Shown here one piece after another: positions 45,392-56,033 of a DNA stretch of 64,000 bases (its first letter is position 1; each line of letters opens with the position of its first letter). Location of the stretch: contig CP075492.1 of assembly GCA_021613535.1 (NCBI GenBank), forward strand, positions 4,154,001 to 4,218,000, given 5' to 3'. This stretch comes from Adineta vaga (Eukaryota > Rotifera). Below the pieces are notes generated by a model. That model saw nothing but the letters and a program-made list of their open reading frames with translations, ran no database searches and was not told where the DNA came from. Made by a program: the position numbers and the translations under genes.

Positions 45392-46894
45392 ATGTTTCCA
45401 TCTAATGATCTGCCAAAGATTGTCAATAAGAATAGTGTTGTATCTGGTGATGTTCAACAAAAAAATAACAAACGTAAGGAATAAATTCTAGTTACGTGAT
45501 TTTATTCATAATTTCACGATATTCTTTTTAGATAGATTATCAATACCAGTACGTCATGTGCAATTTAAAACATTATTTTGTATGTTTTTTATCGTATTTG
45601 TTATTACACTTGCTGTTTTCATTGGGTTAATAAGATAAAATTTGATTGGAAAAATTATTTCTTCTTTTTGTTGTAGTTTAATATCAGTTTTTCTACCAAA
45701 AGCATCGGATAATATTCCTGTTATCTCAACAGTGGAAACATTCACATTAACTCATCGTTTCTCATTAACTTTAGAAACTGTCAATGCTTTGTTTCTGAAT
45801 AATAATTCTCTAATAGCCAATTATTATCTTAACGGTATCCAAAAGAATATTTTCAAAGCTTGTGTATATAAATAAAACAGATATCAATTTTGCTATTAAT
45901 ATGATATTTGTCATTTCATAGTTACAAATACGATTACACGAAGATGATCGAACAAAACAAATGATCATTCTTTCCATTGACAATGCACATGTTCAATATT
46001 CAGTGAAAAATCAAACGGTAAATCGATATATAAGAATTTAAACTACAATAAATTGTTGATAGTATTTTTTGTAGAAACTAATTTTAAGAAGAAAACGTCG
46101 ACAACTATCATCTCAAATTGATCAAGTCGATATTACATTTTCCGTACAATGTAATCCATCTATATCAAAACTCGATTGTCAACAATACATAGAATCTGTT
46201 CTGGAAAATGGGTATGTTTTTCTATGGACGCTAAAAAGATACTGTCAATAACTTTTCTTTATATAGAGAATCATTGACGTGTACATCAGTTGATGAAATG
46301 ATGGTTGAAACAAGTTCGACAACTTTAACGACCGTTGCAGATAAAAGACTGACAAAGATTCAACATTGGAGACAAGTTGGTCAAATTTTTCTCGCGTTTG
46401 GATTGACATCATTAGTGGGTCTTGAAAGACAATTACGAGGTAAAAATGCAGGTCTTCGTACTCATTCAATGGTTGGAACAACATCTGCATTGATATTACA
46501 AGTGAGTAAATATGGTTTTACTGATGTTATTCATGAAGGAATGGTTGTTCTCGATCCATCTCGAATTGCTGCACAGATTATCTCCGGAATAAGTTTTCTT
46601 GGTGCTGGTTTAATTATTACACGTCAAAGAGCAATTCGTGGTTTAACCACCGCTGCTTCTGTATGGTCAGCAGCTGCTATTGGTATGGCTGCAGGTAGTG
46701 GACTTTGGGTAATATCATTAGCTGTTACTGGCCTTCATTTTATTATTCTACTTGGATTTTTACCAACTGAAAAACGACTTCCAGTTTTTGATAAAAATTC
46801 TCCTTTTTATCTCAAACCTCATGAACCTAAGGACACTGGTGATGATGATGATGATGATGATGACGATGAAGATAACGATAATCAATCCGTGTAA
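45392..46894 (+). CDS. MgtC/SapB-family membrane protein with animal-type N-terminus
   Basis: Six in-phase exons (45392-45473, 45532-45625, 45677-45863, 45922-46017, 46075-46211, 46267-46894) encode 407 residues. Residues 1-38 are cytosol-like, then one hydrophobic segment (about 43-65) and an ectodomain-like region of about 170 residues of unknown type with few cysteines. Then comes a complete MgtC domain: LVGLERQLRGKNAGLRTHSMVG (about 245-266), ISGISFLGAGLIITRQRAIRGLTTAASVWSAAAIGMAAGSG. That Arg-rich loop, GAG and TTAAS pattern define the bacterial MgtC/SapB family of inner-membrane proteins tied to low-magnesium survival and ATP synthase control. The C-terminus is an Asp-rich tail. MgtC is not a normal animal gene, so horizontal transfer and fusion to a host-made N-terminus are likely. 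Ion specificity is unknown. Confidence 0.85.
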
Positions 46895-47497
46895 ATTATA
46901 CTGATATAACTTGTATTACAATTTTGTCATTTTTTTCTCTTTCATTGAAAATAGAGATTTGCATACAATCGAAAACAAACTGAATATATATCGATATAAA
47001 TAATCATTTTCAACTACTTTCGTTTGATAAAATAAAATGTGAAACAAGTAGTATATATAGGTTATTTCATGCTACACAAAAAAAGTCATCCTTGTTTTAC
47101 CATGAAAGCAATTAAAAATTATCTATCCTAAAGTAATGTAACGAAACATATCTAATTTAATCAAACTATAGAAGCGAATCGTAACTAAGACACGATATAA
47201 CGATAGTTACATCAGATTGGATTATTTCAATCAGAATCAAATCATTGGTACTAGTAATAAAGAATATTATTCAAACTTTCTTTCTTCTTAAAAGAAAAGC
47301 AAGAGAAATCAATGTAGTTTTATAATTCAATAGATGGAGTAAGAACAGTTTATTTTGAAAATCGTTTTATCCTATTGGTTATTCCATAGAATATCTTCGG
47401 AGGCGTGTTCTTTCCTTATTATTTTCGTCGATGAAAGTGTTCTGATTCAAATAGTGTATGTGTGTATTTGTCCCGAAATATTTCCCAATATAAAACA
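46895..47497 (+). other. Intergenic, nothing recognised
   Basis: AT-rich spacer between the MgtC and RING genes; no feature seen. Confidence 0.4.
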
Positions 47498-48106
47498 ATG
47501 GTTCATTGTTCGTGGTGTAAACAAGAAAATCTCCGTAATGATTTTACTTATTGTAAATTAGAAGATGATGAAAAACATCATCTATGTTCATCATGTCATT
47601 TATCAGGTCATGCATGTCAATCTTCATGTCCATCATGTTGGCATGATTTTGCACAATTATTAATTTTACGAGATTGTTTATGTGCTGGCTGTATTAAACC
47701 ATTGGACAATAAGAAAATCTTTGATGCCGAAGGTCATCCGTTATGTTCTCAATGTCAAAATTGCATTCTTTGTTCATTTCGTGAACAAACAGAACAAGAA
47801 TTTTTTACACTACCATATCGTGAACATGAACCTCGAATACAAAATATTCTTTATCTAATGCAAATGTGCGTACAACGTGTAGAAATTGAACGTGAACCGT
47901 GTTCAATTTGTATCGAACCATTATATAGTAATGATCTCAATCCCGTGAAAACTCTTGATCAATGTCAACATCGATTTCATTCAAAATGTATAGAAAAATG
48001 GTTTAAAGAAAAACCATGTTGTCCTTGCTGTCGACATGTTTATCAAGATCATGATGAACCACGTAAATATTTTCATGAATTAATCGATTTTATATTTGGT
48101 TTTTGA
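47498..48106 (+). CDS. RING-H2 protein with Cys-rich N-terminal module
   Basis: Single exon, 202 residues; ATG at 47498 begins MVHCSWCKQENL. The first 90 residues hold many zinc-type cysteine pairs (CSWC, CSSC, CQSSCPSCWHD, CLCAGC, CSQCQNCILC). A C-terminal RING-H2 finger (about 141-185) reads CSICIEPL...CQHRFHSKCIEKWF...CCPCCR, with the ligands for two zinc ions. It is therefore a likely E3 ubiquitin ligase. The Cys-rich module is also found in the next gene (Deltex-type), with the same CxWC...CQSxCPxCW pattern, so the two are tandem relatives. This gene lacks the Deltex C-terminal domain. No membrane segment or signal. Confidence 0.8.
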   Translation: MVHCSWCKQENLRNDFTYCKLEDDEKHHLCSSCHLSGHACQSSCPSCWHDFAQLLILRDCLCAGCIKPLDNKKIFDAEGHPLCSQCQNCILCSFREQTEQEFFTLPYREHEPRIQNILYLMQMCVQRVEIEREPCSICIEPLYSNDLNPVKTLDQCQHRFHSKCIEKWFKEKPCCPCCRHVYQDHDEPRKYFHELIDFIFGF

Positions 48107-48401
48107 AAATTATTTAGGATATAAACGAACACGTCGAGATCATTTTTTTGTCTTTCCTTCACATCATTTCAATCGTTTTGAATCGAATACATTGATGGAC
48201 ACTTATTAATTATGCTTATACATATATATTATTTTTTTTTCTTTTGGTATTTTCTGTGATATTTCGCTATTTTCTCCTTTTATTGTATATAACCTATTTA
48301 GTGTTATATTGCTTTCCTATTTTTCTTTCACATTTTTGGTTTTGTTCGAAATCTATCAAAGATTCATATATAATTATCAAACATATTAATGTGTTTTTCA
48401 G

Positions 48402-49721
48402 ATGGCGACTGCCTTCTTATCCAACAAATCAAACTTGTTTATGGTGTTCACAACCACTAATTGGATTTCAACAAACACAAGATTGTGCAAAACATACTAT
48501 TTGTGATAAATGTACATTTAAAAATTGTTTATGCCAATCACGATGTCCCTGTTGTTGGTATGATAATGGAACATCGTACGTATCAAAATATAATATATGT
48601 CCCGGTAAGTGAAATTGTTTGATGAATATTCATAAATATAATCAGTCATTTTAGCTTGTGGTAATCAATTCGTTCCAAGTGATAATTCGCCTCTTTGTTA
48701 TCATCAGCATAAACATTGTTTACAATGTTCACCTGGAAATTGTAACTTATGTAAATTGGTTCAATTACGTTCTATGGTTAATAATAGTAATTTTGAAAAT
48801 CTACCAGCAGATTGGCATCCGATTTTGCATGCATGTCATTCGATTGAACAGAAGTTTGAAGAACTTCAGCAAATGGACTCATATAATCCCAATGCATCAC
48901 TTCAGAGACAACAAACGGCAGAAATGGGTACTATGAATAATTCAGCGACAACAGCAAGTAATTTTTTTTCTTAGTAAAAATAAAACGGTAGAATTATTAT
49001 TATTACCTAGATTCAACTACGACAAATAATATTTGTGTCATATGCCTAGAAAATTTAGATGCAACAAGTGTGACGTTGCCTACATGTCAACATCATTTTC
49101 ATCAAGTTTGTATCGAACAATGGTTTCAATCGAGTGGAAAACAGTCATGTCCAACTTGTGGACATCTTTATGGAATAAGTAAAGGTATGTTATATCGCCT
49201 CAAATACTATCTAGGTAATCTCTTTATCTTTTTATTCAGGTCCTCAACCTGCTCTTGGTGAAATGAGAATTAATTATTTATCAACACCTTTACCTGGATT
49301 TACCAATGAACAATATGCTGTTAATGAAGGAGCAACAATTGAAATAACTTATACAATACCGTCTGGTATTCAAGGTCCTTTAAATCCTTTTCCTGGTCAA
49401 CCCTTTACCGGAACAAATCGCAAAGCTTATCTACCAAACAATCAAGAAGGAAAATATATATTACAATTACTACGACGAGCGTTTGATGATCAACATGTAT
49501 TTGCCATTGGCAAATCAGTAACAACAGGAGCTGATAATGTTGTCGTATGGAATGATATTCATCATAAAACAAGTATTAGTGGAGGACCGGAAAAGTATAG
49601 AATCTTCTATGGAAAATAATAGAGAAGATGATCCTTTGTTTTTAATTTTAGTTTTGGTTATCCTGATCTGACATATCTCTTACGTGTTCGTCAAGAATTA
49701 GCAGATAAAGGTTACAAATAA
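48402..49721 (+). CDS. Deltex-like E3 ubiquitin ligase (Cys-rich, RING, DTC)
   Basis: Five exons (48402-48604, 48655-48957, 49011-49184, 49240-49594, 49652-49721). The first enters in phase after a TTTTTCAG acceptor, so a short upstream first exon with the ATG is missing. The protein has an N-terminal Cys-rich module (CLWC, CDKC, CLCQSRCPCCWYD, CPAC, CSPGNCNLCK), then a RING finger (CVICLENL...CQHHFHQVCIEQWF...CPTC). The complete Deltex C-terminal domain follows: GEMRINYLSTPLPGF, YTIPSGIQGPLNPFPGQPF, VVWNDIHHKTS and FGYPDLTYL. The DTC domain of Deltex enzymes binds ADP-ribose/NAD and ubiquitinates ADP-ribosylated targets; Deltex also modulates Notch. Its WWE repeats are absent. An ADP-ribosyltransferase gene lies elsewhere in the window, but no link is shown. 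Confidence 0.88.
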
Positions 49722-49843
49722 TAATGAAAAAATTCTTTTCTTATTTTGATGAAATTCTACTTTAACCTGATGATTTAATTGATACTTATTTCTTCTGATA
49801 TTATTTTGTTTTTCAGATAAAAGATTTACGAAAAATCCTAACC

Positions 49844-50854
49844 ATGGCTGCATCCTACTGGAAAAGTTCACAATTCGATCAATGGTTATTTGATCGCCAA
49901 GAATTAATGTCCTTTCGCCTTCGTGATATTGCATCATGGCCAACAACAAATAGTTCATCATCTCCAATTACTGAAGATGATTATTTAAAAATTTTGATCT
50001 TCTATTCCAATATCATTCAACATATTGGTGAACAATATAAAGTTCGTCAACAAGTTATTGCCACAGCTATTGTTTATATGAAACGATTTTATGCAAGATA
50101 TCCTTTGAAAAGTATTGATCCATGGTTACTTTGTCCAACTTGTTTATTTCTTGCTGCTAAAGTTGAAGAATTTTCTACATTGAATCATCAACGAGTTATC
50201 AATGCTGCAACAATAACTTTTAAGAAATATGTACATCTACTTAGTAAGTTTCTTTCTATAACATTTACCAAATGAAATCACTTGTTTAATTAAGGTACAC
50301 CCGGTGAATATCCATATGTTATAAAACATATTCTTGAATGTGAATTTTATTTACTTGAAATAATGGATTGTTGTTTAATTATCTATCATCCATATCGTTC
50401 ATTAGATATGTATACACGTGAATTTCAAATTGATTCTCCATTATTTGATGCTGCTTGGCGTATTATAAATGATTCGTTAAAGACAGATGCACCTCTTCTT
50501 TATCCTCCTTATGAAATCGCTCTCGCTTGTCTTTTACTTGCTGCAACTTATCGTGATAAAATAGCCATGTTAAAACAGTATATGATTGAAGCTCAAATTG
50601 ATATTGAAAGAATTTATGAAGTTGTGAAATTATTACTTAAACATTACGAATTAATGACAACTTATGATGCTGATTTACCAAATCATGATGGTAAACAAAT
50701 TAAAGAACTTTTAATGAAAGTACCTAAACCAAAATCAGCATCATCAGTATCATCACGTCCATCGTCTCAACCAAGTGAACAACAATTACAAATGAACATG
50801 CAACAACAAAATGGTCATGGTCTACAACAAAGTAATAATAATGGAAACATTTAA
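49844..50854 (+). CDS. CCNC: Cyclin C (Mediator kinase module)
   Basis: Two exons (49844-50243, 50295-50854) encode 319 residues. It starts MAASYWKSSQFDQWLFDRQEL, like the conserved cyclin C N-terminus. The first cyclin box has VRQQVIATAIVYMKRFYARY and KSIDPWLLCPTCLFLAAKVEE. The second has HILECEFYLLEIMDCCLIIYHPYR and YPPYEIALACLLLA, all cyclin C signatures. The tail is Gln/Ser/Asn-rich. Cyclin C pairs with CDK8/19 in the Mediator kinase module and also acts in stress-induced mitochondrial fission. The gene begins 122 bases after the Deltex-type stop, with a TTTTTCAG acceptor about 28 bases before the ATG, so a trans-spliced or operon arrangement is possible. Slightly longer than human cyclin C because of the tail. 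Confidence 0.95.
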
Positions 50855-51247
50855 GTTCAGATATGGTTGTTTTTTGTTTTTATTTAAATATGAATTTATT
50901 TTTCTCTTGTTTTGTTTTCTTTCAAATAAAACTTCATTTTTCACATATCAGAGAAATACTGAACATCATCATATATTGATTCATATATTCGATTGTATTA
51001 TGTATAGATTAAAAGGTTACTATTTGCTTCTAATGTTAACATAACGATCTCAGATTGAACCAGATGATGGTATGTAGGTCTTGGGTATCGAAAATGAGAG
51101 ATTGAAGAATGCTTTATCATTTTTACTTTATAAATGTTTGTCTTCAATTTCTGTGTACGGTTTATTATACTTATTAGATTCTATTTGAATTCGAACAGAA
51201 GTTATTTTTTACGAACCAAAGGCTCTTTCTTTTCTAGATAAATAACA
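50855..51247 (+). other. Short intergenic region
   Basis: 3' UTR of cyclin C and 5' flank of the acetyltransferase; a TTTTCTAG acceptor occurs about ten bases before the next ATG. Confidence 0.4.
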
Positions 51248-51931
51248 ATGGCTAACGAAACTCTTCCGTCTTCATCTATTATAATTCGTTCATTTCAACC
51301 ATCTGATCTGCCTCATTGTCAAGAAATATTTGCTGCAGCGCATCGAGAGTACAATAATCCATGGGAATATATTCACGAGACTTTGCAGAAGGACATGGCT
51401 GATATAGAAAAGAATTATTTACAAATTCCAAATGGACATTATTGGGTGGCTGTATCGACAGAAGACAATCGTATCGTTGGTCAAGTGGCTCTTCAACCAT
51501 TGAAACTTGGTGATCCATCATTCTATAAAGAAGCACCTGAAGATGAACGTGATCAAACTTGTGAACTACTTCGAATGGCAACCACTGCTGATGTTCAAAG
51601 AAAAGGTGTAGGAAATAAATTACTTTCTACTTTGTTGAATTTTGCTCGTGAAAAAGGATATCATCGATTACATTTGACTACGTTAACCAGTATGCACAAA
51701 GCATGTGGATTTTATGAAAAAAATGGTTTTATTAAGGGTCGAGTTGAGAAAATCCCGATGAATCGTAACCAGGAGAATAAAATAGATATTGAAGAACTTT
51801 CGCGTAAGCCCGCAGGATATACTATTTTCGAAGTAAACTCACTAATACCAGAAGAAGATCAACAAATGATGAAATTGTCACCAAGTGTATCAAATGTTGT
51901 ATATATTCAACATTTTTCCAGAATGCTTTAA
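51248..51931 (+). CDS. GNAT-family N-acetyltransferase (NAT8-like)
   Basis: Single exon, 227 residues. A GNAT fold is seen: N-terminal IIIRSFQPSDLPHCQEIFAAA (beta 1-alpha 1), YWVAVSTEDNRIVGQVAL (beta 2-3), CELLRMATTADVQRKGVGNKLL with the R/Q-x-x-G-x-G/A acetyl-CoA loop (about 110-131), then HLTTLTSMHKACGFYEKNGF, the usual beta 5-loop motif. It is soluble with no membrane segment, unlike vertebrate NAT8, so the substrate is open. The ATG lies about ten bases after a TTTTCTAG acceptor, again suggesting trans-splicing or a non-coding first exon. Confidence 0.85.
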   Translation: MANETLPSSSIIIRSFQPSDLPHCQEIFAAAHREYNNPWEYIHETLQKDMADIEKNYLQIPNGHYWVAVSTEDNRIVGQVALQPLKLGDPSFYKEAPEDERDQTCELLRMATTADVQRKGVGNKLLSTLLNFAREKGYHRLHLTTLTSMHKACGFYEKNGFIKGRVEKIPMNRNQENKIDIEELSRKPAGYTIFEVNSLIPEEDQQMMKLSPSVSNVVYIQHFSRML

Positions 51932-52076
51932 ATGAATACTGAATGGTTTAAATTATTTACAGTTGAAAATCTTTCACAAATTTGAATGATTAAATGATTC
52001 TAGTTTTAATATGAAATGATTGAAAAACAGTTTTGTGATTTTATTTTGCTTTTTTCAAATAAATTAAATAATGATG

Positions 52077-53986
52077 TTATTCGATTGGTAGACGATTAGA
52101 TTGTTTTATAATTGGATTTATTTGTCGAGATTTCTTTCCATCTATTTTGATTTTCGCAACAGAGTTGGAACTCTTTGATTGTAATACGCTGGAATTATTT
52201 GGTATGTATATCGTGTTGTCTTTTTTAGAGAATATTGAATAAGAATCAGTCCTGTATGTAATCACTTGCGACCTTGTTCCAGGCAATTCTGTAAAGTTTT
52301 TAACTCTCTGAATGATGACATTCTGTTCAGAGCAGTTTCGGTGAAATATCGGAATAGCATTGCGCTTTTTGATTTTCTTGTTCGAAACACAATTCAAATC
52401 TATACATCGATCGATATGATAAAATTCCACAGATTCTTTTTGTTTACATCCAAGAACACGACCAGCAAACAAACTAAAAACTTAAACTAATAGAATGAAG
52501 AAGAAACGTATTTGAAAACAAACCACAGCTTATAATGGTAAAAACAACAACATAATGTTATTACTGCAAGAAGAACTAAACCGATAAGTATTCCAGTTAA
52601 TATCCAAGTACCAGTTTGATCTAGAATTGAAGTTGTCAGTAAAATATAAGAGGAATGATAACAAACCTTTGAGTTTTGTTTTGGTTGTTGTTATACTACA
52701 GTTTTCACCGGGACAAGAGCAAAGTTCATTTTGTGATACATAAAATTTGAAACAATACTGTGCTGATTGTGCATTTTCACTAAATATTAAAAAATTGAAT
52801 TCTTTTATAATCTTTTTTTATGTACCTATCGAAAGCCATTGCACACATGAGTTGATAACCAAGCTGTGCGATTGTTGGTGTCCATGTCAAAGTTTTGTAA
52901 TAGATTGTCGAGTTTTCTTTAGTAATATTACTGGCAATCATACCCGCAAATGACAATGTTGAAATATCTACAATGGTCACATTTGGACCGCAATTATTTT
53001 GAGCTTTCAATTGTGATATCAATGTTTGTCCAACACGTATAGGCATACATGATTGTTCAAGAGGTAAGCCAATAATTTCAGGTAAGGCAGAGCAAGATGA
53101 TGCACTAATCACATAAACTAAAAATTGAACAGGTACAGAACTAAGTGCAGTGGTACTTGATGAATTGATAAAGTCTTCAACCTATTTTCAAAACGAAAGA
53201 TTAATTAATTAAGAAAACAAACATGATCAAACAAACCGTTATTGCAACAGCATACCAATCACTAAGATTTCGTCCAGTTATAATGATTGTACAATTAGGA
53301 TAAATCATACTATGAGGTGGTAATGAATTCGGTGGACATACATCACGACATTCATTGATACCATTCGATTTGTTTGCCCATCGGCAACGAATAAAATCAC
53401 TGTCAGCATCAGCTACAGGAATGACAATACGAATAGTTTTATTATAAGGAATATTGATGGGTGACATGACCGTAGCAACAGGCGCACTATTAAAATATCC
53501 TGTATCAGATCTTGGTTTGACAATAATACGTGTACCAATTGCCCAACCAGCATTTGTATCTGTTGCTAATGGACGCCATGAATAATCTCTAAATGCTGCT
53601 GCAAAATCATCATTTATATCTAAATATACTGTATCTAAACGTTGTCCCATTGTAATTCCAGCTGCTACTGAAAAGTCTGTACAACGAGGAATGACACTGA
53701 TATTTGGATATCCAATTGCACCAGTAGCACAATTATATATACACTCAAGTACTCGAGCTGAAAGTGATGCATAAGATGGAACATATGAATTACTGGCAAT
53801 TGTTGCTTGAGTGCATGGGACGAGGGTATAAGCCCATGAATATGTTTGAGTAATAACAATAGCAACTGGAGATCCTGTTGCTGTTTTATTCAACGGACGC
53901 CACGAGATCGTACCACCAAGAAAATGATTTCCATGAACAATTGTTCCTAAACCAAAACATAATGTGATCACATAAATAACGATCAT
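52077..53986 (-). CDS. Type I membrane glycoprotein, unrecognised family
   Basis: Five in-phase exons (53986-53237, 53181-52826, 52779-52667, 52620-52524, 52473-52077) encode 570 residues. ATG at 53986 gives a signal peptide (about 1-20, MIVIYVITLCFGLGTIVHG). The ectodomain (about 20-405) begins NHFLGGTISWRPL and contains a second related block (YSWRPLATDTNAGW), a P-V-A-x-D-A-D-S segment, paired cysteines and several N-glycosylation sites. A membrane segment follows (about 414-438, WILTGILIGLVLLAVITLCCC). The basic/Ser-rich cytoplasmic tail of about 130 residues has no known domain. I do not recognise the family; proteins beginning with an H-F-x-G-G-T-I-S-W pattern occur in various invertebrates and protists as uncharacterised surface proteins. 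Three donors are GTTTGT. Confidence 0.7.
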
Positions 53987-56033
53987 TATCAATGATGAAA
54001 TCTTCGAATGAATATAAATCGATCACTGAAAGAGTTGCTATATGTTTTTAACTAACTTACTTATATGGGTGCAAGACAAACTCAGATGCTATAAGACAAG
54101 TAGACACTCAATATTATATTCCAAATTTATTCAAAACATTTTTTATCAAAAAGACATAAAAATTTATTTTATTTTGAAATAAAGCGAATTTTCGTGCATA
54201 CAAATCAGTCGAATGCTGTTTTAAATGTCACAGTCAGTATTTGATTTGCACTATTTTCAGAAAAGAACAAATTGACATAAACAAAAAATAAACTCTCAGA
54301 ATAAAATCAGATTTGTTCATGGAAAGTAATCATATCAAATGTTGATTTGGTGCGGTGACATAAGGTAAAACCTGACCATTGATCAGCGAGACTGTCCAAC
54401 TCAAAATTAATATTTTGACAAACTTTAATCAAATGCTTATCCCATGTCAAACAATACGAGCCGTTTCCGGTAGGAAAACACTGGGATATGGAGGTAGTAT
54501 TCCAATTCGAAGTTTTTCGGTCTTTTTTCGATGATTCCCGACCGGTTTCTGTCGGAAACTGATCGGAATCCACGGGAACAAAATCGAACAAATTTCCAGT
54601 TGAATGCTGCCACGCCTGTGTGTCCAAACTTGACTGAGAAATTTGGATTTCCTATCGTCGATTCCACTAAGAATAAGACATCGACGAATGGTTGATTATA
54701 AGTAATAGCTCTTGATCAATGCTTGTTTTGTCGAAGACTTTAAAATCATGAGTATTCATAAGTGTGACTACAAGAAAAGAGTCTTTGCGTTATGACAACA
54801 ACTCGTTTCATATTCACATACTTTGTGTTGAAGATTGAGCCATAGGTATTTAGATTTCAAGATACACTTGAAGAAAACAATTAAGATTAAATGAACCTTT
54901 TCTTTTCTTCCGTATATATGATTTCCATCGCCGTCACTGATTCGAACAATGATTTTTTTTGTGATATTTGCTCACTGAACGTCAGGCTTATAAGGTAGGT
55001 ATATAGATGGTGTTCATTATTAGAGAAGTGATCTACAGTGCTTTCATCTTGTACAAATAACTTGTATCAACCGCTAGAATCTACAAAAATCAGTTTGAAT
55101 TTCTTATTGTCTGCTCATCTTATAACACCCGCTAATGTTACACAAAAAGAAATTTTCTTCATTTATAATAGAATTTTAGGCGATCACCTATGAATATATG
55201 TGAATTTGGATTCTTTTTTAGCGCTAAACATTAATTAATTCGACGGAAAGTCATTTCTCATCTTCAAACACAAGGCACAATCAAGAGATTGTTCCTCTAT
55301 GCTGCTGAATTTTGCTCGATAGAAAGAATATCCTTGATTGGATTTGACTCCCGTGACGAATATCATACTTGAAGAAAGAAAAGGTGATGAACTATTCATA
55401 TGTCGTTAACCATATGCAATAACTTATCGGATAATAGAAGATCTCAAGACAAATTTTCCATTAGATTATCTTCTATCGAATAGTATATTATCTGAAACAC
55501 GATAATGATCAAGAAAACAAATTAAAGTATTTGGTACATTAATGTATCTTTGATATCTCAACGTCAATTTCTCTTTAGAACTATTCTCTCCGTTCTCTTC
55601 GCAATAGCATTCATCAACTTTTGACAATGGACAAATCTATTGGAGAGAAAAATGACGTGAAATCTATTTTATGTTAAATAGCGCATTTGATTTATCTTAA
55701 AACTGCTCTTCGATGTATGAAAAGCTGAATATGTATAAGTTCTACTTTTGAAACTGAAGAATTCAGATGACAATAATTTATTGATGACAAATTAAATATA
55801 GTACAATTAATCATTATCAATAAGAAACGAAACTGGCATAAATACAAAATTGATAATGACGGAAAAAGAACAACGACGATAAGCAAAAAACTGATAATTT
55901 GACAAAAAAGAAAACAAGAGAACATTCTCAAGAAGAAAAATGACATGCGATTAAGAGAAGGCATTGCACACAACTATCATTTAAGTTGTAAATCTACAAA
56001 GAAAGAAAGAAAGAAAAACGACATCGATTTTGC
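53987..56033. other. Intergenic with a GC-richer hairpin island
   Basis: About 2 kb between two minus-strand genes. At 54310-54670 base composition is less AT-rich, and 54533-54570 holds a hairpin with arms GATTCC...GGTTTC and GAAAC...GGAATC (a few G-T or single mismatches). Two overlapping minus-strand frames cross it (54307-54627 and 54437-54667) without known motifs. Nothing else is seen. Confidence 0.35.

Noticed and set aside
48107-48211. An extra C-terminal exon for the RING protein
   Set aside because: A frame of about 30 codons follows, but the required intron would be only about 19 bases, too short to splice.
54307-54667. Minus-strand frames of 106 and 76 codons
   Set aside because: They overlap in different frames across a hairpin island, without known motifs; kept only as part of the hairpin observation.
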